DNA from: Desulfurococcales archaeon ex4484_204 | GTDB lineage: Archaea; Thermoproteota; Thermoprotei_A; Sulfolobales; NBVN01 | Direction of reading: 5' to 3' | Length of the DNA stretch: 8,754 nt | Assembly (NCBI GenBank): GCA_002255065.1 | Contig: NJEF01000033.1 | Location: forward strand, 1 to 8,754 | Part shown: positions 1-6,330 of the stretch, piece after piece | Layout of the letters: the number at the start of each line of letters is the position of its first letter | Position numbering within the stretch: the first letter of the stretch is position 1 | The notes under the pieces: model-generated | The model's input: only the letters and a program-made list of their open reading frames with translations | Told to the model about the DNA's origin: nothing | Databases searched by the model: none | Position numbers and translations under genes: made by a program

Positions 1-81
1 CATAGATGCAGCCCCTAGTTGGTAGCCAGTAGTAGATATAGCACGACGAATTAATAAAGGCGTAAGCTAGGACCTCTTAAA
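1..81. other. Left edge, no supported gene
   Basis: All three + frames meet stops within the first 40 bases, so at most a few terminal codons of an upstream gene could be here. On the minus strand an ATG occupies 3-1 with the AT-rich GATATAGC (35-42) about 35 bases upstream, so a leftward gene could begin exactly at the edge, but nothing of it is visible. Confidence 0.4.
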
Positions 82-126
82 CCCTTTAAGCCCATTAAGG
101 GCTAAACTTATTAGCTTCACCCCTAA
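82..126 (+). promoter_or_regulatory. Promoter and possible operator of the uptake operon
   Basis: A TATA-like stretch, ACTTATTAG, lies at about 106-114, some 35 bases before the GTG start at 147, which would put transcription start near 135 and leave a short leader. Just upstream is a hyphenated inverted repeat: AGCCC (89-93) and GGGCT (99-103), extendable to TTTAAGCCC/GGGCTAAA with one bulged base. CCCTT (82-86) and AAGGG (97-101) form an overlapping alternative pair. An inverted repeat abutting the TATA box is a usual place for an archaeal repressor or activator to bind. The regulator is unknown. The promoter call is from position and composition only. Confidence 0.45.
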
Positions 127-146
127 CTGGATAGGGTGTCCAAACA

Positions 147-1568
147 GTGAGGAAGGGATACGTTAAGGCCTTAGCAGCCCTAGCCATCGTTGTAGCCCTG
201 GTTCTAGGCGTTATAGGGTACTACGTGGTTGCTCTAAGTGCTAAGTACTCGGGCCTTGAGGACCTCAGCTCTAAGGTTTTGAGTAAGGTTAACGATGTGC
301 GTTCATCGATTAGTGAGCTGAGCAGGGAGATCAATTCTTTAAGCACCTCCCTATCCAACGTTACGTTAAGGGTCAGCGCTGTTGAGAAGCTCCGTAAGGA
401 GCTCTCAAGTATAGCGGCTGAAGTTCAGTCCCTTAGGGATGAGGTGGGTAGGTTAAGGGGTGAGTCGGCTAGGGTTAAGGAGCTTAGGGAGAGCATCAAT
501 GCCCTAGCGAGTAGGGTTGATGAGCTATCCAGGGCCGTCTCCGAGGCTGCTAGGGCTAGCGATGTTGAGGAGCTCAGGAGCTACGTGGAGGGCCTTAAGG
601 AGTCGCTAGAGGAGCTTAAGGAGCTAACCCTATTCCCGGTAACGGTTGTCGATGCTTCAGGGAGGGTAGTAACCGTTCCCTCAAAGCCCACGAGGGTGGT
701 TACCCTACTGCCGAGCGTAACGGAGACAGTGTTCGCTGTCGGTGCTGGGAGCCAGGTAGTAGGTGTCGACGACATGTCTAACTACCCAGCTGAGGTAGGG
801 GAGCTCGTCAGCAGGGGTGAGGTAACAGTTATTGGGAGCGGGTGGTACCCGGACGTCGAGAGGATCTTAAGCCTTAAACCGGACCTAGTCATAGGTGTTG
901 GAAGCGTTCCCAGCCACTCAACAATTAAGGAGATGTTCTCAAGGTATGGAATACCGGTGGTCCTGCTCCCAGATAGGGATATAGAGGACATCTACACATC
1001 GATAAACATAGTTGGCAGGGTTACAGGCCATTTAAGGGAGGCAGCCGACCTATCAGTTAAGGTTAGGGAGGAGGTCGCCGCCATCAGGACCTTAACAGCT
1101 AACCTAAGCAGGCCTAGGGTAGCTTTGATAGTCTGGCTTAAACCCCTATGGGTTACTGGCAACGGGACATGGATGAACGACCTACTAACCCTAGCTGGAG
1201 GTGTTAACGCCTACGGTGGTGTTAGTGGGTGGACCTCAGTAGACCCCGAATCCCTCCTTGAAGCGAGGCCAGACATAATAATAGTTGCCGCAGGCCACAT
1301 AGAGGTCGTTCCCAACGCCTCAGAGGCAGTTAAGTACCTACGGGAAGCCCTAGGCGATGCAGCTTCCAGCATACCGGCGGTGTCTAACGGTAGGGTTTAC
1401 TGCATCTACGGGGATTACAACGACGCGTTAGTTAGACCGTCTCCCAGGGTTGGTTTAGCGTTAAGGCTTCTAACAGCCCTAATACACCCGGAGGCCTTGG
1501 GGCTAACCCCGGAGCAGTTGCCCAGCGATGTAAGCTCTAACACCTTTAAGGTCCCTAAGGCCCCTTAG
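147..1568 (+). CDS. Membrane-anchored, coiled-coil-stalked ABC transporter substrate-binding protein (BtuF/FhuD-type)
   Basis: Extracytoplasmic receptor of a cobalamin or Fe-siderophore class ABC importer, 473 aa. Residues 2-7 are basic and 7-30 form one hydrophobic segment, so the N terminus should sit inside with the rest exposed. Residues about 34-160 are a charged heptad-rich coiled coil. From about 162 to 455 comes a Peripla_BP_2 (PF01497) domain: a VTVVDASGRVVTVP strand, then RVVTLLPSVTETVFAVG (183-199), VVGVDDMSNYP (204-214), KPDLVIGVG (244-252) and RPDIIIVAAGH (374-384). Family members are usually about 270-350 aa, so the stalk is the extra part. The start is GTG; an in-frame stop at 132-134 excludes longer forms, and GGTG at 135-138 is a suitably spaced ribosome-binding site. 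It is first in the operon, 21 bases ahead of the permease. Substrate (corrinoid or ferric chelate) cannot be fixed from sequence. Confidence 0.9.
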   Translation: MRKGYVKALAALAIVVALVLGVIGYYVVALSAKYSGLEDLSSKVLSKVNDVRSSISELSREINSLSTSLSNVTLRVSAVEKLRKELSSIAAEVQSLRDEVGRLRGESARVKELRESINALASRVDELSRAVSEAARASDVEELRSYVEGLKESLEELKELTLFPVTVVDASGRVVTVPSKPTRVVTLLPSVTETVFAVGAGSQVVGVDDMSNYPAEVGELVSRGEVTVIGSGWYPDVERILSLKPDLVIGVGSVPSHSTIKEMFSRYGIPVVLLPDRDIEDIYTSINIVGRVTGHLREAADLSVKVREEVAAIRTLTANLSRPRVALIVWLKPLWVTGNGTWMNDLLTLAGGVNAYGGVSGWTSVDPESLLEARPDIIIVAAGHIEVVPNASEAVKYLREALGDAASSIPAVSNGRVYCIYGDYNDALVRPSPRVGLALRLLTALIHPEALGLTPEQLPSDVSSNTFKVPKAP

Positions 1569-1589
1569 CGCTACCCCCGTAAAGGTGGG

Positions 1590-2594
1590 ATGTTGGGTCT
1601 AAGAACCCTAGGTTTTTCTGGATGGCTAGTCGTGCTAGTCCTAGTCGTGCTAGCCCTCTCCCTAATCTCCTTATCTGTTGGCACATACAGAGGCTTAAGC
1701 CTGCCCAAAGTAGTTAAGGGCCTCCTTAAGGGCGGTTTAAGCAGGGCGGACCTATCGATACTTGATAGGAGAGCTGCTAGAACCGTTGCAGCATTGATCG
1801 CTGGCCTAGGGCTAGCGTCGTCGGGTATAGGGCTCCAGTACGTCTTAAGGAACCCCCTAGCTGAGCCCTACCTACTAGGGATATCCGCTGGAGCTGCTCT
1901 AGGGGTTCTAGTATCCTTAGCCTTTGGGTACTACATGAACCCGGTAGCCCTACACGCCACGGCCCTAGCTCTAGGGCTGGCAGGGTTCTCAGTCGTTATA
2001 GCTACGTCAGCCTTCACAGGCCTGTCCCCCCTATCGGTGATTATCGCTGGTATAGCCGTGTCGTACGCTATAAGCTCTATCAACATAGTCCTAACAATGC
2101 TTCTAGGTCCTAAGGTTCACGGAGCTCTAGCATGGCTCTACGGAACCGTTGCCTACGTTCTCTGGGATGAGGTCACATACTCAGCACCGGTGGTGATCGT
2201 TGCGGTAGCCTGGCTGCTGCTGAGGGCTAGAGCTGTAGGGACCTTAATACTCGGTGAGGAGGTAGCTGAGTCCCTAGGGGTTAGGGTTAAGAGGTTAAGG
2301 GTTGAGGTAGTTATTGCCAGCGCCTTAGCGACCTCAAGCGTTGTGGCCTTCGCAGGCCCTATAGGGTTCATAGGGCTTGCAGCCCCATGGATAGCCAGGC
2401 TCCTAGTAGGCTCGGACTTCAGGGCGTCCTACATAACGTCCCTAGCCGTGGGGCCAGCCCTGGTGGTGGGATCCGACATAGGGGCTAGGCTGGTCATGCC
2501 CATCGAGTCGGCGCCGTTAACAGCTATAACAGCTTTAATCGGCGCCCCAGTGCTCATCTACCTACTGGTTAGGAGGTCATCGTGGGGTGGTTAA
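1590..2594 (+). CDS. ABC transporter permease, FecCD/BtuC family
   Basis: Integral membrane subunit of the importer, 334 aa, the usual length for the family, with the expected run of about ten hydrophobic segments. It has the family hallmarks: the GLQYVLRNPLAEPYLLGIS block at 81-99, the coupling-helix region LGEEVAESLGVRVKRLR at 221-237 that contacts the ATPase, and GPIGFIGLAAPWIAR at 256-270. Family consensus at the last site is PHIAR; here Trp replaces His. The ATG at 1590 follows GGTG (1584-1587) by only two bases, so the TTG at 1593 is a possible alternative start. The reading frame is the same as that of the preceding gene, whose stop at 1566-1568 prevents extension. The end overlaps the next gene by 8 bases, pointing to coupled translation. 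Confidence 0.93.
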   Translation: MLGLRTLGFSGWLVVLVLVVLALSLISLSVGTYRGLSLPKVVKGLLKGGLSRADLSILDRRAARTVAALIAGLGLASSGIGLQYVLRNPLAEPYLLGISAGAALGVLVSLAFGYYMNPVALHATALALGLAGFSVVIATSAFTGLSPLSVIIAGIAVSYAISSINIVLTMLLGPKVHGALAWLYGTVAYVLWDEVTYSAPVVIVAVAWLLLRARAVGTLILGEEVAESLGVRVKRLRVEVVIASALATSSVVAFAGPIGFIGLAAPWIARLLVGSDFRASYITSLAVGPALVVGSDIGARLVMPIESAPLTAITALIGAPVLIYLLVRRSSWGG

Positions 2595-3423
2595 GCTATA
2601 CAGCGAGGTGCTCGGTAAGGTAGTCGAGCTCCCTGATAGCCCTAGGAGGGTGGCCACCTTATCGCCGTCCATAACGGAGACCCTGGACTTCATAGGGTTG
2701 TGGGGCAGGGTTGCTGCTGTAAGTACCTACTGCCACGTTGGGTACCCTAAGTCTAGGGGGAAGCCAGCGGTATCCGCTTACACATCCCTAACACCTAGGG
2801 GTGCCGAGGTTATTAGGGAGGTGGACCCGGACCTGGTACTGGTGTCCAGCGGTATCCAGACGTTGCTGGCTAGGGAGCTCGATAGGGCTGGATACACGGT
2901 GTTCCCCGTACCCCTACCTAGGAGCATCTACGACGTCCTATCCATGGTTAGGGTTGTTGGGCTGGTAGCTGGCTCACCTGAGGCTGGGGATAGGGGGGCT
3001 CGGGAGCTCTTCGATAGGTTGGCTAGCTTGAAGGGCTCCCTACCACCCCTTAGGACGTATGTAGAGCTGGAGTTCGCACCTGCTCAGAGGTACAGCGTTG
3101 GTACTTACACGCACATAGACTCAGCCCTGTCCTTCATAGGGCTTAGAAACGTTTACGGGGGGCTGGTAGCTGGATACGTAACGCCTAACTACGGATACGT
3201 AGCTTCCAGGAACCCCGAGGTAGTGATCTACGACTACGAGCCGGGGTTGAGGAGGTCTGTAGGTGATGTAGTTGACGACTTAAGCGGTAAGGGCTTAGGG
3301 GGTGTTAAGGCGGTGGTTAGTAAAGCGGTCATCATAGGGGCTAATTACGTGAAGAGGTACGGGCCATCCCTAATAACCTACGTGCTCCCAGACATCGTCA
3401 GCAAGGTCCGTAGCCTGGGGTAG
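2587..3423 (+). CDS. Signal-less (probably cytosolic) Peripla_BP_2/BtuF-like binding protein
   Basis: A second substrate-binding-fold protein of the helical-backbone metal receptor class, 278 aa. It opens directly on the domain: RVATLSPSITETLDFIGL (21-38), RVAAVSTYCHVGYP (41-54; Cys49-His50 sit where BtuF-like proteins often have YCDYP), DPDLVLVSSG (80-89), a GTYTHIDSALSFIGLRNVYGG block (172-192) and NPEVVIYDYEP (209-219). There is no signal peptide, lipobox or transmembrane segment. The GTG start at 2587 is preceded by a strong AGGAGGT at 2571-2577 (9-base spacing), and upstream in-frame codons offer no leader. It lies between the permease and the ATPase, overlapping the former by 8 bases and ending 5 bases before the latter. 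It may be a cytosolic ligand acceptor or sensor for the imported cofactor; that role is inferred. Confidence 0.85.
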   Translation: MVKLYSEVLGKVVELPDSPRRVATLSPSITETLDFIGLWGRVAAVSTYCHVGYPKSRGKPAVSAYTSLTPRGAEVIREVDPDLVLVSSGIQTLLARELDRAGYTVFPVPLPRSIYDVLSMVRVVGLVAGSPEAGDRGARELFDRLASLKGSLPPLRTYVELEFAPAQRYSVGTYTHIDSALSFIGLRNVYGGLVAGYVTPNYGYVASRNPEVVIYDYEPGLRRSVGDVVDDLSGKGLGGVKAVVSKAVIIGANYVKRYGPSLITYVLPDIVSKVRSLG

Positions 3424-3428
3424 CTAGC

Positions 3429-4208
3429 ATGGAGTGCATGAGACCTGTAGCTGTTAGGGACCTCGTTGTTAGGTATAGGGATGTCGTAGCTGTTAAGGGG
3501 GTGTCATTCGATGTTGGTAGGGGGGAGGTCCTAGCTATAGTTGGGCCTAATGGCGCTGGTAAGACCTCCGTGCTTAGGGTGCTGGCAGGGATTACCCCTG
3601 TAAGCGGGGGGTCAGTAACCCTCTGTGATAAGGTGTTTAGGTCCGGTAGGGTGTGGGCTAGCAACTACGTCTCCTACGTCCCTGCATGGCCTATGGCGGA
3701 CCCCTGGGCTAGGGTTGCCGACGTCATGGCGGCGTCCAGGTACGGGCTGAGCAGGGCATTCATAGGGTTGGGAAGGGATGATAGGGAGGCGGTGCTAGCA
3801 GCTGCTGAGGAGCTAGGTGTTGCGCAGTTCATGGGGAGGTTCTTCGGGGAGCTCAGCAGCGGGGAGAAGAAGCTGGTAGTAATTGCCGCGGCCCTAGCAA
3901 GGAATCCCAGGGTGCTCCTGCTTGACGAACCAACAACATCCCTCGACGTTAGGAACCAGGGGGTTGTAGTGAGCGTCGTGAGGAGGCTGGCTTCTAGGGG
4001 TGTCGCGGTTGTTGTAGCTACCCACGAGCTACACCTAGTAACCCTCTACGCGGATAAGGTCTTAGTTCTAAATAAGGGCTCAGCGATCGCTTACGGGGAC
4101 CCCGGAACCGTTTTGAGGAAGGAGGTTCTTGAGGGGGTGTACGGTGCTGAGCTACTCGAAGTTGGTGGGGAAGGCCTTAAGGTGTTCCTACCGAGGGTTC
4201 AGCGTTAA
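3429..4208 (+). CDS. ABC transporter ATP-binding protein (BtuD/FecE type)
   Basis: Cytosolic ATPase driving the importer, 259 aa. Walker A is GPNGAGKT (39-46), the signature LSSGE (142-146, consensus LSGGE), Walker B VLLLDEP (162-168), D-loop SLD (171-173) and switch His199 in ATHE. The Q-loop, usually VPQ, reads YVPAWP with Ala86 in the Gln position. The C-terminal stretch GDPGTVLRKEVLEGVYG (223-239) is typical of the FecE/BtuD class. The ATG at 3429 is 5 bases after the preceding stop; the ATG at 3438 (Met4) is an equally plausible start, because the family normally begins three to five residues before the VRDL strand and GGAG at 3431-3434 precedes it. Its TAA stop shares the bases TTAA (4205-4208) with the stop of the convergent gene. 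Confidence 0.93.
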   Translation: MECMRPVAVRDLVVRYRDVVAVKGVSFDVGRGEVLAIVGPNGAGKTSVLRVLAGITPVSGGSVTLCDKVFRSGRVWASNYVSYVPAWPMADPWARVADVMAASRYGLSRAFIGLGRDDREAVLAAAEELGVAQFMGRFFGELSSGEKKLVVIAAALARNPRVLLLDEPTTSLDVRNQGVVVSVVRRLASRGVAVVVATHELHLVTLYADKVLVLNKGSAIAYGDPGTVLRKEVLEGVYGAELLEVGGEGLKVFLPRVQR

Positions 4209-4780
4209 AGCCCTAGCTCCCTCGATATCCCCTTCAACGCCTCAATACCTATACTGAAGAACTCCTCTAGCCCTACACCCAGCTCCTCAACCTCCCTTAT
4301 GCGGTCCCTGTTAATGCTTCTAGCGAAGTCCTTAGACTTAAACTTCCTCCTCACGCTGCGGACCCTAACCTCGGAGAGCTTCCTACCAGGCATTACTAAG
4401 GCTGTAGCTATTATCAACCCCGATAGGTGGTCTGAAGCCCTTAGCGCATGGGCTAGCCTAACCCCCTCAGGGCTACCAGGCTTGAACCCGTTTAACTCGT
4501 TGTGCCCTGCTATGGCTTCGAGGGCGTGGTCAGGTAGCTTACCCCTAAGAATGTCGAGGGCTACTAAGCCATGCCTGCTCAGATCCCTGCTAGTCACCTC
4601 GTAGTCTATGTCGTGGAGGAGGCCTGTAAGCCCCCACACCTCCTCATCCTCCCCCAACCTCCTAGCTAAGGCCCTCATAATAGCTTCAACGGATAGACAG
4701 TGCTTAACCATCTTGTCATCCCTTAAGTACCTCCTCAGGAGGTCTAGAGCCTCATCCCTGCTAATCACGTCCAACACCAC
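4205..4780 (-). CDS. HD-superfamily hydrolase, COG2316-like
   Basis: Predicted metal-dependent phosphohydrolase of the small archaeal/bacterial HD class, 191 aa, soluble. The metal-ligand pattern is present: His27 (VKHCLSVE), His56-Asp57 in GLLHDIDYE, His70, His93 (AGHNELNG) and Asp117 (RASDHLSGLI). The C-terminal half (LVMPGRKLSEV, VRRKFKSKDFARSINR, LEEFFSIGIEAL) agrees with my recollection of COG2316 proteins, whose substrate is not established. The GTG start has no Shine-Dalgarno sequence on this strand. A TATA-like CATAAAAG (4799-4806 region) is about 22 bases upstream, so a leaderless start at GTG 4780 or GTG 4777 is likely. It follows the NifX-like gene by 34 bases on the same strand but seems to have its own promoter. 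Confidence 0.85.
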   Translation of the reverse strand: MVLDVISRDEALDLLRRYLRDDKMVKHCLSVEAIMRALARRLGEDEEVWGLTGLLHDIDYEVTSRDLSRHGLVALDILRGKLPDHALEAIAGHNELNGFKPGSPEGVRLAHALRASDHLSGLIIATALVMPGRKLSEVRVRSVRRKFKSKDFARSINRDRIREVEELGVGLEEFFSIGIEALKGISRELGL

Positions 4781-4795
4781 TAAGAGTGGGAGGAG

Positions 4796-4809
4796 GTACT
4801 TTTATGTTT
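4796..4809 (-). promoter_or_regulatory. TATA-like element of the HD hydrolase gene
   Basis: On the minus strand the sequence reads AAACATAAAAGTAC. Its centre is about 22 bases from the first GTG, which predicts transcription starting at or just inside the start codon. The gene lacks a ribosome-binding site, consistent with a leaderless mRNA. The same bases sit directly after the stop of the upstream gene. Confidence 0.4.
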
Positions 4810-4814
4810 AGTAA

Positions 4815-5282
4815 TTAAGCGATACCGGCTGTCTTAAGGGCCTCACCGAGCGGTGTGCCCGGCTGTGCTGGCACCATCCTCACACCCGCCTGCTGCAGGA
4901 GCGCTGAAGCCTTAGGGCCTAGAGGCGGACCCACAACCACGGTGACACCCATTGATAGGAGCCACTGAGCTACAGCGATACCTACACCACCACCCCCCAT
5001 CGCGTACTGATTGGGGAGGACCTGGACGTTAACCACCTTACCACCCCTAACATCCACTAACGCGAAGTACGGGGCTCTAGCGAACACGTACGATATAGGT
5101 GAGTTAATGCCTTGAGGTACGTCGACGGGTGCAGCCACCTTCACTACCCCCGGGACCGTCTGCCTATACGGCTGCTGATATGGAGGCATGTAGGGCTGCT
5201 GACCCCACCTACGCCCCCTACCCATACCGCGCCCACCGCCCCTACCCATACCACCTCCTTGACCCCTAAACATCGCGTGCAC
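4815..5282 (-). CDS. NifX/NifB-type dinitrogenase iron-molybdenum cofactor family protein with Gly/Arg-rich N-terminal tail
   Basis: The C-terminal domain (about 46-153) is of the Nif-Fe-Mo-co family (PF02579): VVKVAAPVDVPQGINSPIS strand, FARAPYFALVDV (67-78, family FGRAPYF), GKVVNVQVLPN, GGVGIAVAQWLLSMGVTVVVG (98-118), GPKASALLQQAGV (122-134). Outside nitrogen fixers such proteins are small metal-cluster-binding proteins of unclear role. Residues 5-28 are almost only Gly, Arg and Met, followed by a Gln/Pro/Tyr-rich stretch (28-42), both surely disordered. The start is GTG at 5282, about 25 bases from a TATA-like box and possibly leaderless; ATG at 5273 (Met4), preceded by GGTG six bases away, is a good alternative. 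No nif, Mrp-type ATPase or ferredoxin gene is adjacent, so a nitrogenase role is not indicated. Confidence 0.85.
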   Translation of the reverse strand: MHAMFRGQGGGMGRGGGRGMGRGRRWGQQPYMPPYQQPYRQTVPGVVKVAAPVDVPQGINSPISYVFARAPYFALVDVRGGKVVNVQVLPNQYAMGGGGVGIAVAQWLLSMGVTVVVGPPLGPKASALLQQAGVRMVPAQPGTPLGEALKTAGIA

Positions 5283-5301
5283 CAGTTAAGGTAGGGGTGA
5301 G

Positions 5302-5314
5302 GCATTAATATGTC
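5302..5314 (-). promoter_or_regulatory. TATA-like element of the NifX-like gene
   Basis: The minus strand reads GACATATTAATGC, with its centre about 25 bases upstream of GTG 5282. It lies in the 45-base gap after the stop of the coiled-coil gene, suggesting separate transcription. Called on position and composition only. Confidence 0.4.
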
Positions 5315-5327
5315 TTAAGGGATCTAC

Positions 5328-6266
5328 TCATACGTTTGAATTATTAGTGCTCACGTACGTTAAGGGGGTTAGCTCCTTTAACGCCTTAACTAGCCAGATA
5401 CCCCTCTCCCTAGCCTCCTCAACAGCTTTTGGCGTAACCCATAGCGTGTACAGGGCCTTAATAACCCTAGGTCTTAGGTAGGTGGGGTAAGCCTTAAGCA
5501 GGGAGTTAACAAGCTCGTCAAGCCTCCTAACCACCGACACACCTGCCCGCGTTGATACCTCGCCAACAACGCAGATATCGCCGCTACACCCATAGACGTT
5601 GACCTCAACGCCGGGCAGTACTAAGTCAGTTAACTCAACCATGATTCCCTTCTCCCTAAGCCTGTAAGCAATAACCTCCCTAGCCTCCTCCTCAAGGGTT
5701 AGCGAGGTCCTCTCAATATAAGCCCTCAACTCCCTAACATCCCTCTTCAACTCCCTTAACTCCCTAACCACCTCGTTGAACTTCACGTCATGCTTCTCTA
5801 ACCTCTTTGTGTGCTCCTCAAGAACTTCCCTGTGCCTCTTAAGTTCCTCGAGTATCTCGTTGAACTTCCTGTCGTGCTCCCCCAACCTCTTTGTGTGCTC
5901 CTCAAGGATCCTAGTGTGCTCTTCGAGGATCTCCCTGTGCTTCCTAAGTTCCTCGAGTATCTCGTTGAACTTCCTGTCGTGCTCCCCCAACCTCTTTGTG
6001 TGCTCCTCAAGGATCCTAGTGTGCTCTTCGAGAATCTTCGTATGTTCCCCGAGGACCTTGCCGTGCTCCTCAAGGATCCTAGTATGTTCTTCGAGGATCT
6101 CCCTGTGCCTCTTAAGTTCCTCGAGTATCTCGTTGAACTTCCTGTCGTGCTCGCTGAGCTTCCTAAGGATATCGCCGTAACCTATTATACCAGCGACTAC
6201 CTGCCTAAACTCGGCGTCCTCCTTAAGGAGCTTGAGGAACCCTTCCTTAAGCGCTGACCTAGCCAC
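5328..6266 (-). CDS. Heptad-repeat coiled-coil protein with C-terminal PD-(D/E)XK-like (DUF3782-like) domain
   Basis: A 312-aa soluble protein. After a helical head (1-37), residues about 38-185 form a highly repetitive coiled coil built from variants of EEHTRIL, EEHTKRL and EHDRKFNEILEEL. The latter recurs at 39, 95 and 130, with a variant at 158, always spaced by multiples of seven. Residues 188-300 look like the archaeal PD-(D/E)XK-related domain found after such coiled coils (DUF3782-like): EEEAREVIAYRLREKG, then GVEVNVYG (219-226) and ICVVGEVSTRAG (231-242). In active relatives the core is usually an acidic residue followed by ExK; here Asn223 and Ser238 stand where Asp and Lys are expected. 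The only possible start is GTG 6266, since TGA lies just upstream; AAGGAGG abuts it directly and GGTG is 10 bases away. Function unknown; the family assignment is moderate. Confidence 0.75.
   Translation of the reverse strand: MARSALKEGFLKLLKEDAEFRQVVAGIIGYGDILRKLSEHDRKFNEILEELKRHREILEEHTRILEEHGKVLGEHTKILEEHTRILEEHTKRLGEHDRKFNEILEELRKHREILEEHTRILEEHTKRLGEHDRKFNEILEELKRHREVLEEHTKRLEKHDVKFNEVVRELRELKRDVRELRAYIERTSLTLEEEAREVIAYRLREKGIMVELTDLVLPGVEVNVYGCSGDICVVGEVSTRAGVSVVRRLDELVNSLLKAYPTYLRPRVIKALYTLWVTPKAVEEARERGIWLVKALKELTPLTYVSTNNSNV
5772..6152 (-). repeat. Intragenic heptad/35-residue repeat block
   Basis: The DNA encoding the coiled coil is itself repetitive. Bases 5840-5927 and 5945-6032 are identical over 88 bp at a 105-bp (35-codon) offset, and a shorter matching copy starts near 6110, 168 bp (56 codons) further. 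Smaller units around GTGCTCCTCAAGGATCCTAGT recur within. All offsets are multiples of 21 bp, so copy-number changes keep frame and heptad register. Long open frames on the opposite strand here are by-products of this repetition. Confidence 0.9.
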
Positions 6267-6298
6267 CCTCCTTCAGCACCCGTATACGTAGGGTTACT

Positions 6299-6313
6299 CA
6301 ATACTTAAAAATC
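6299..6313 (-). promoter_or_regulatory. TATA-like element of the coiled-coil gene
   Basis: The minus strand reads TTTTTAAGTATTG across this stretch, about 40 bases before GTG 6266. This predicts a leader of roughly 15 nt containing GGTG and AAGGAGG. It lies between this gene and the end of the PspC-domain gene at 6331. Assigned from position and composition. Confidence 0.45.
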
Positions 6314-6330
6314 AGCTGGCGATTCCGTAG

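Noticed and set aside
1..147. Cobalamin riboswitch upstream of the importer
   Set aside because: The predicted leader is only about a dozen bases and no B12-box-like sequence is seen.
5776..6257. Long open frames antisense to the coiled-coil gene, rich in Leu, Ser and Cys or Pro and Val
   Set aside because: They mirror the DNA repeat of the real gene; their sequences are low-complexity and have no independent promoter or homology signal.
5328..6266. CRISPR array suggested by regular repeats
   Set aside because: Repeats are in-frame coding units with no unique spacers; the period follows heptads.
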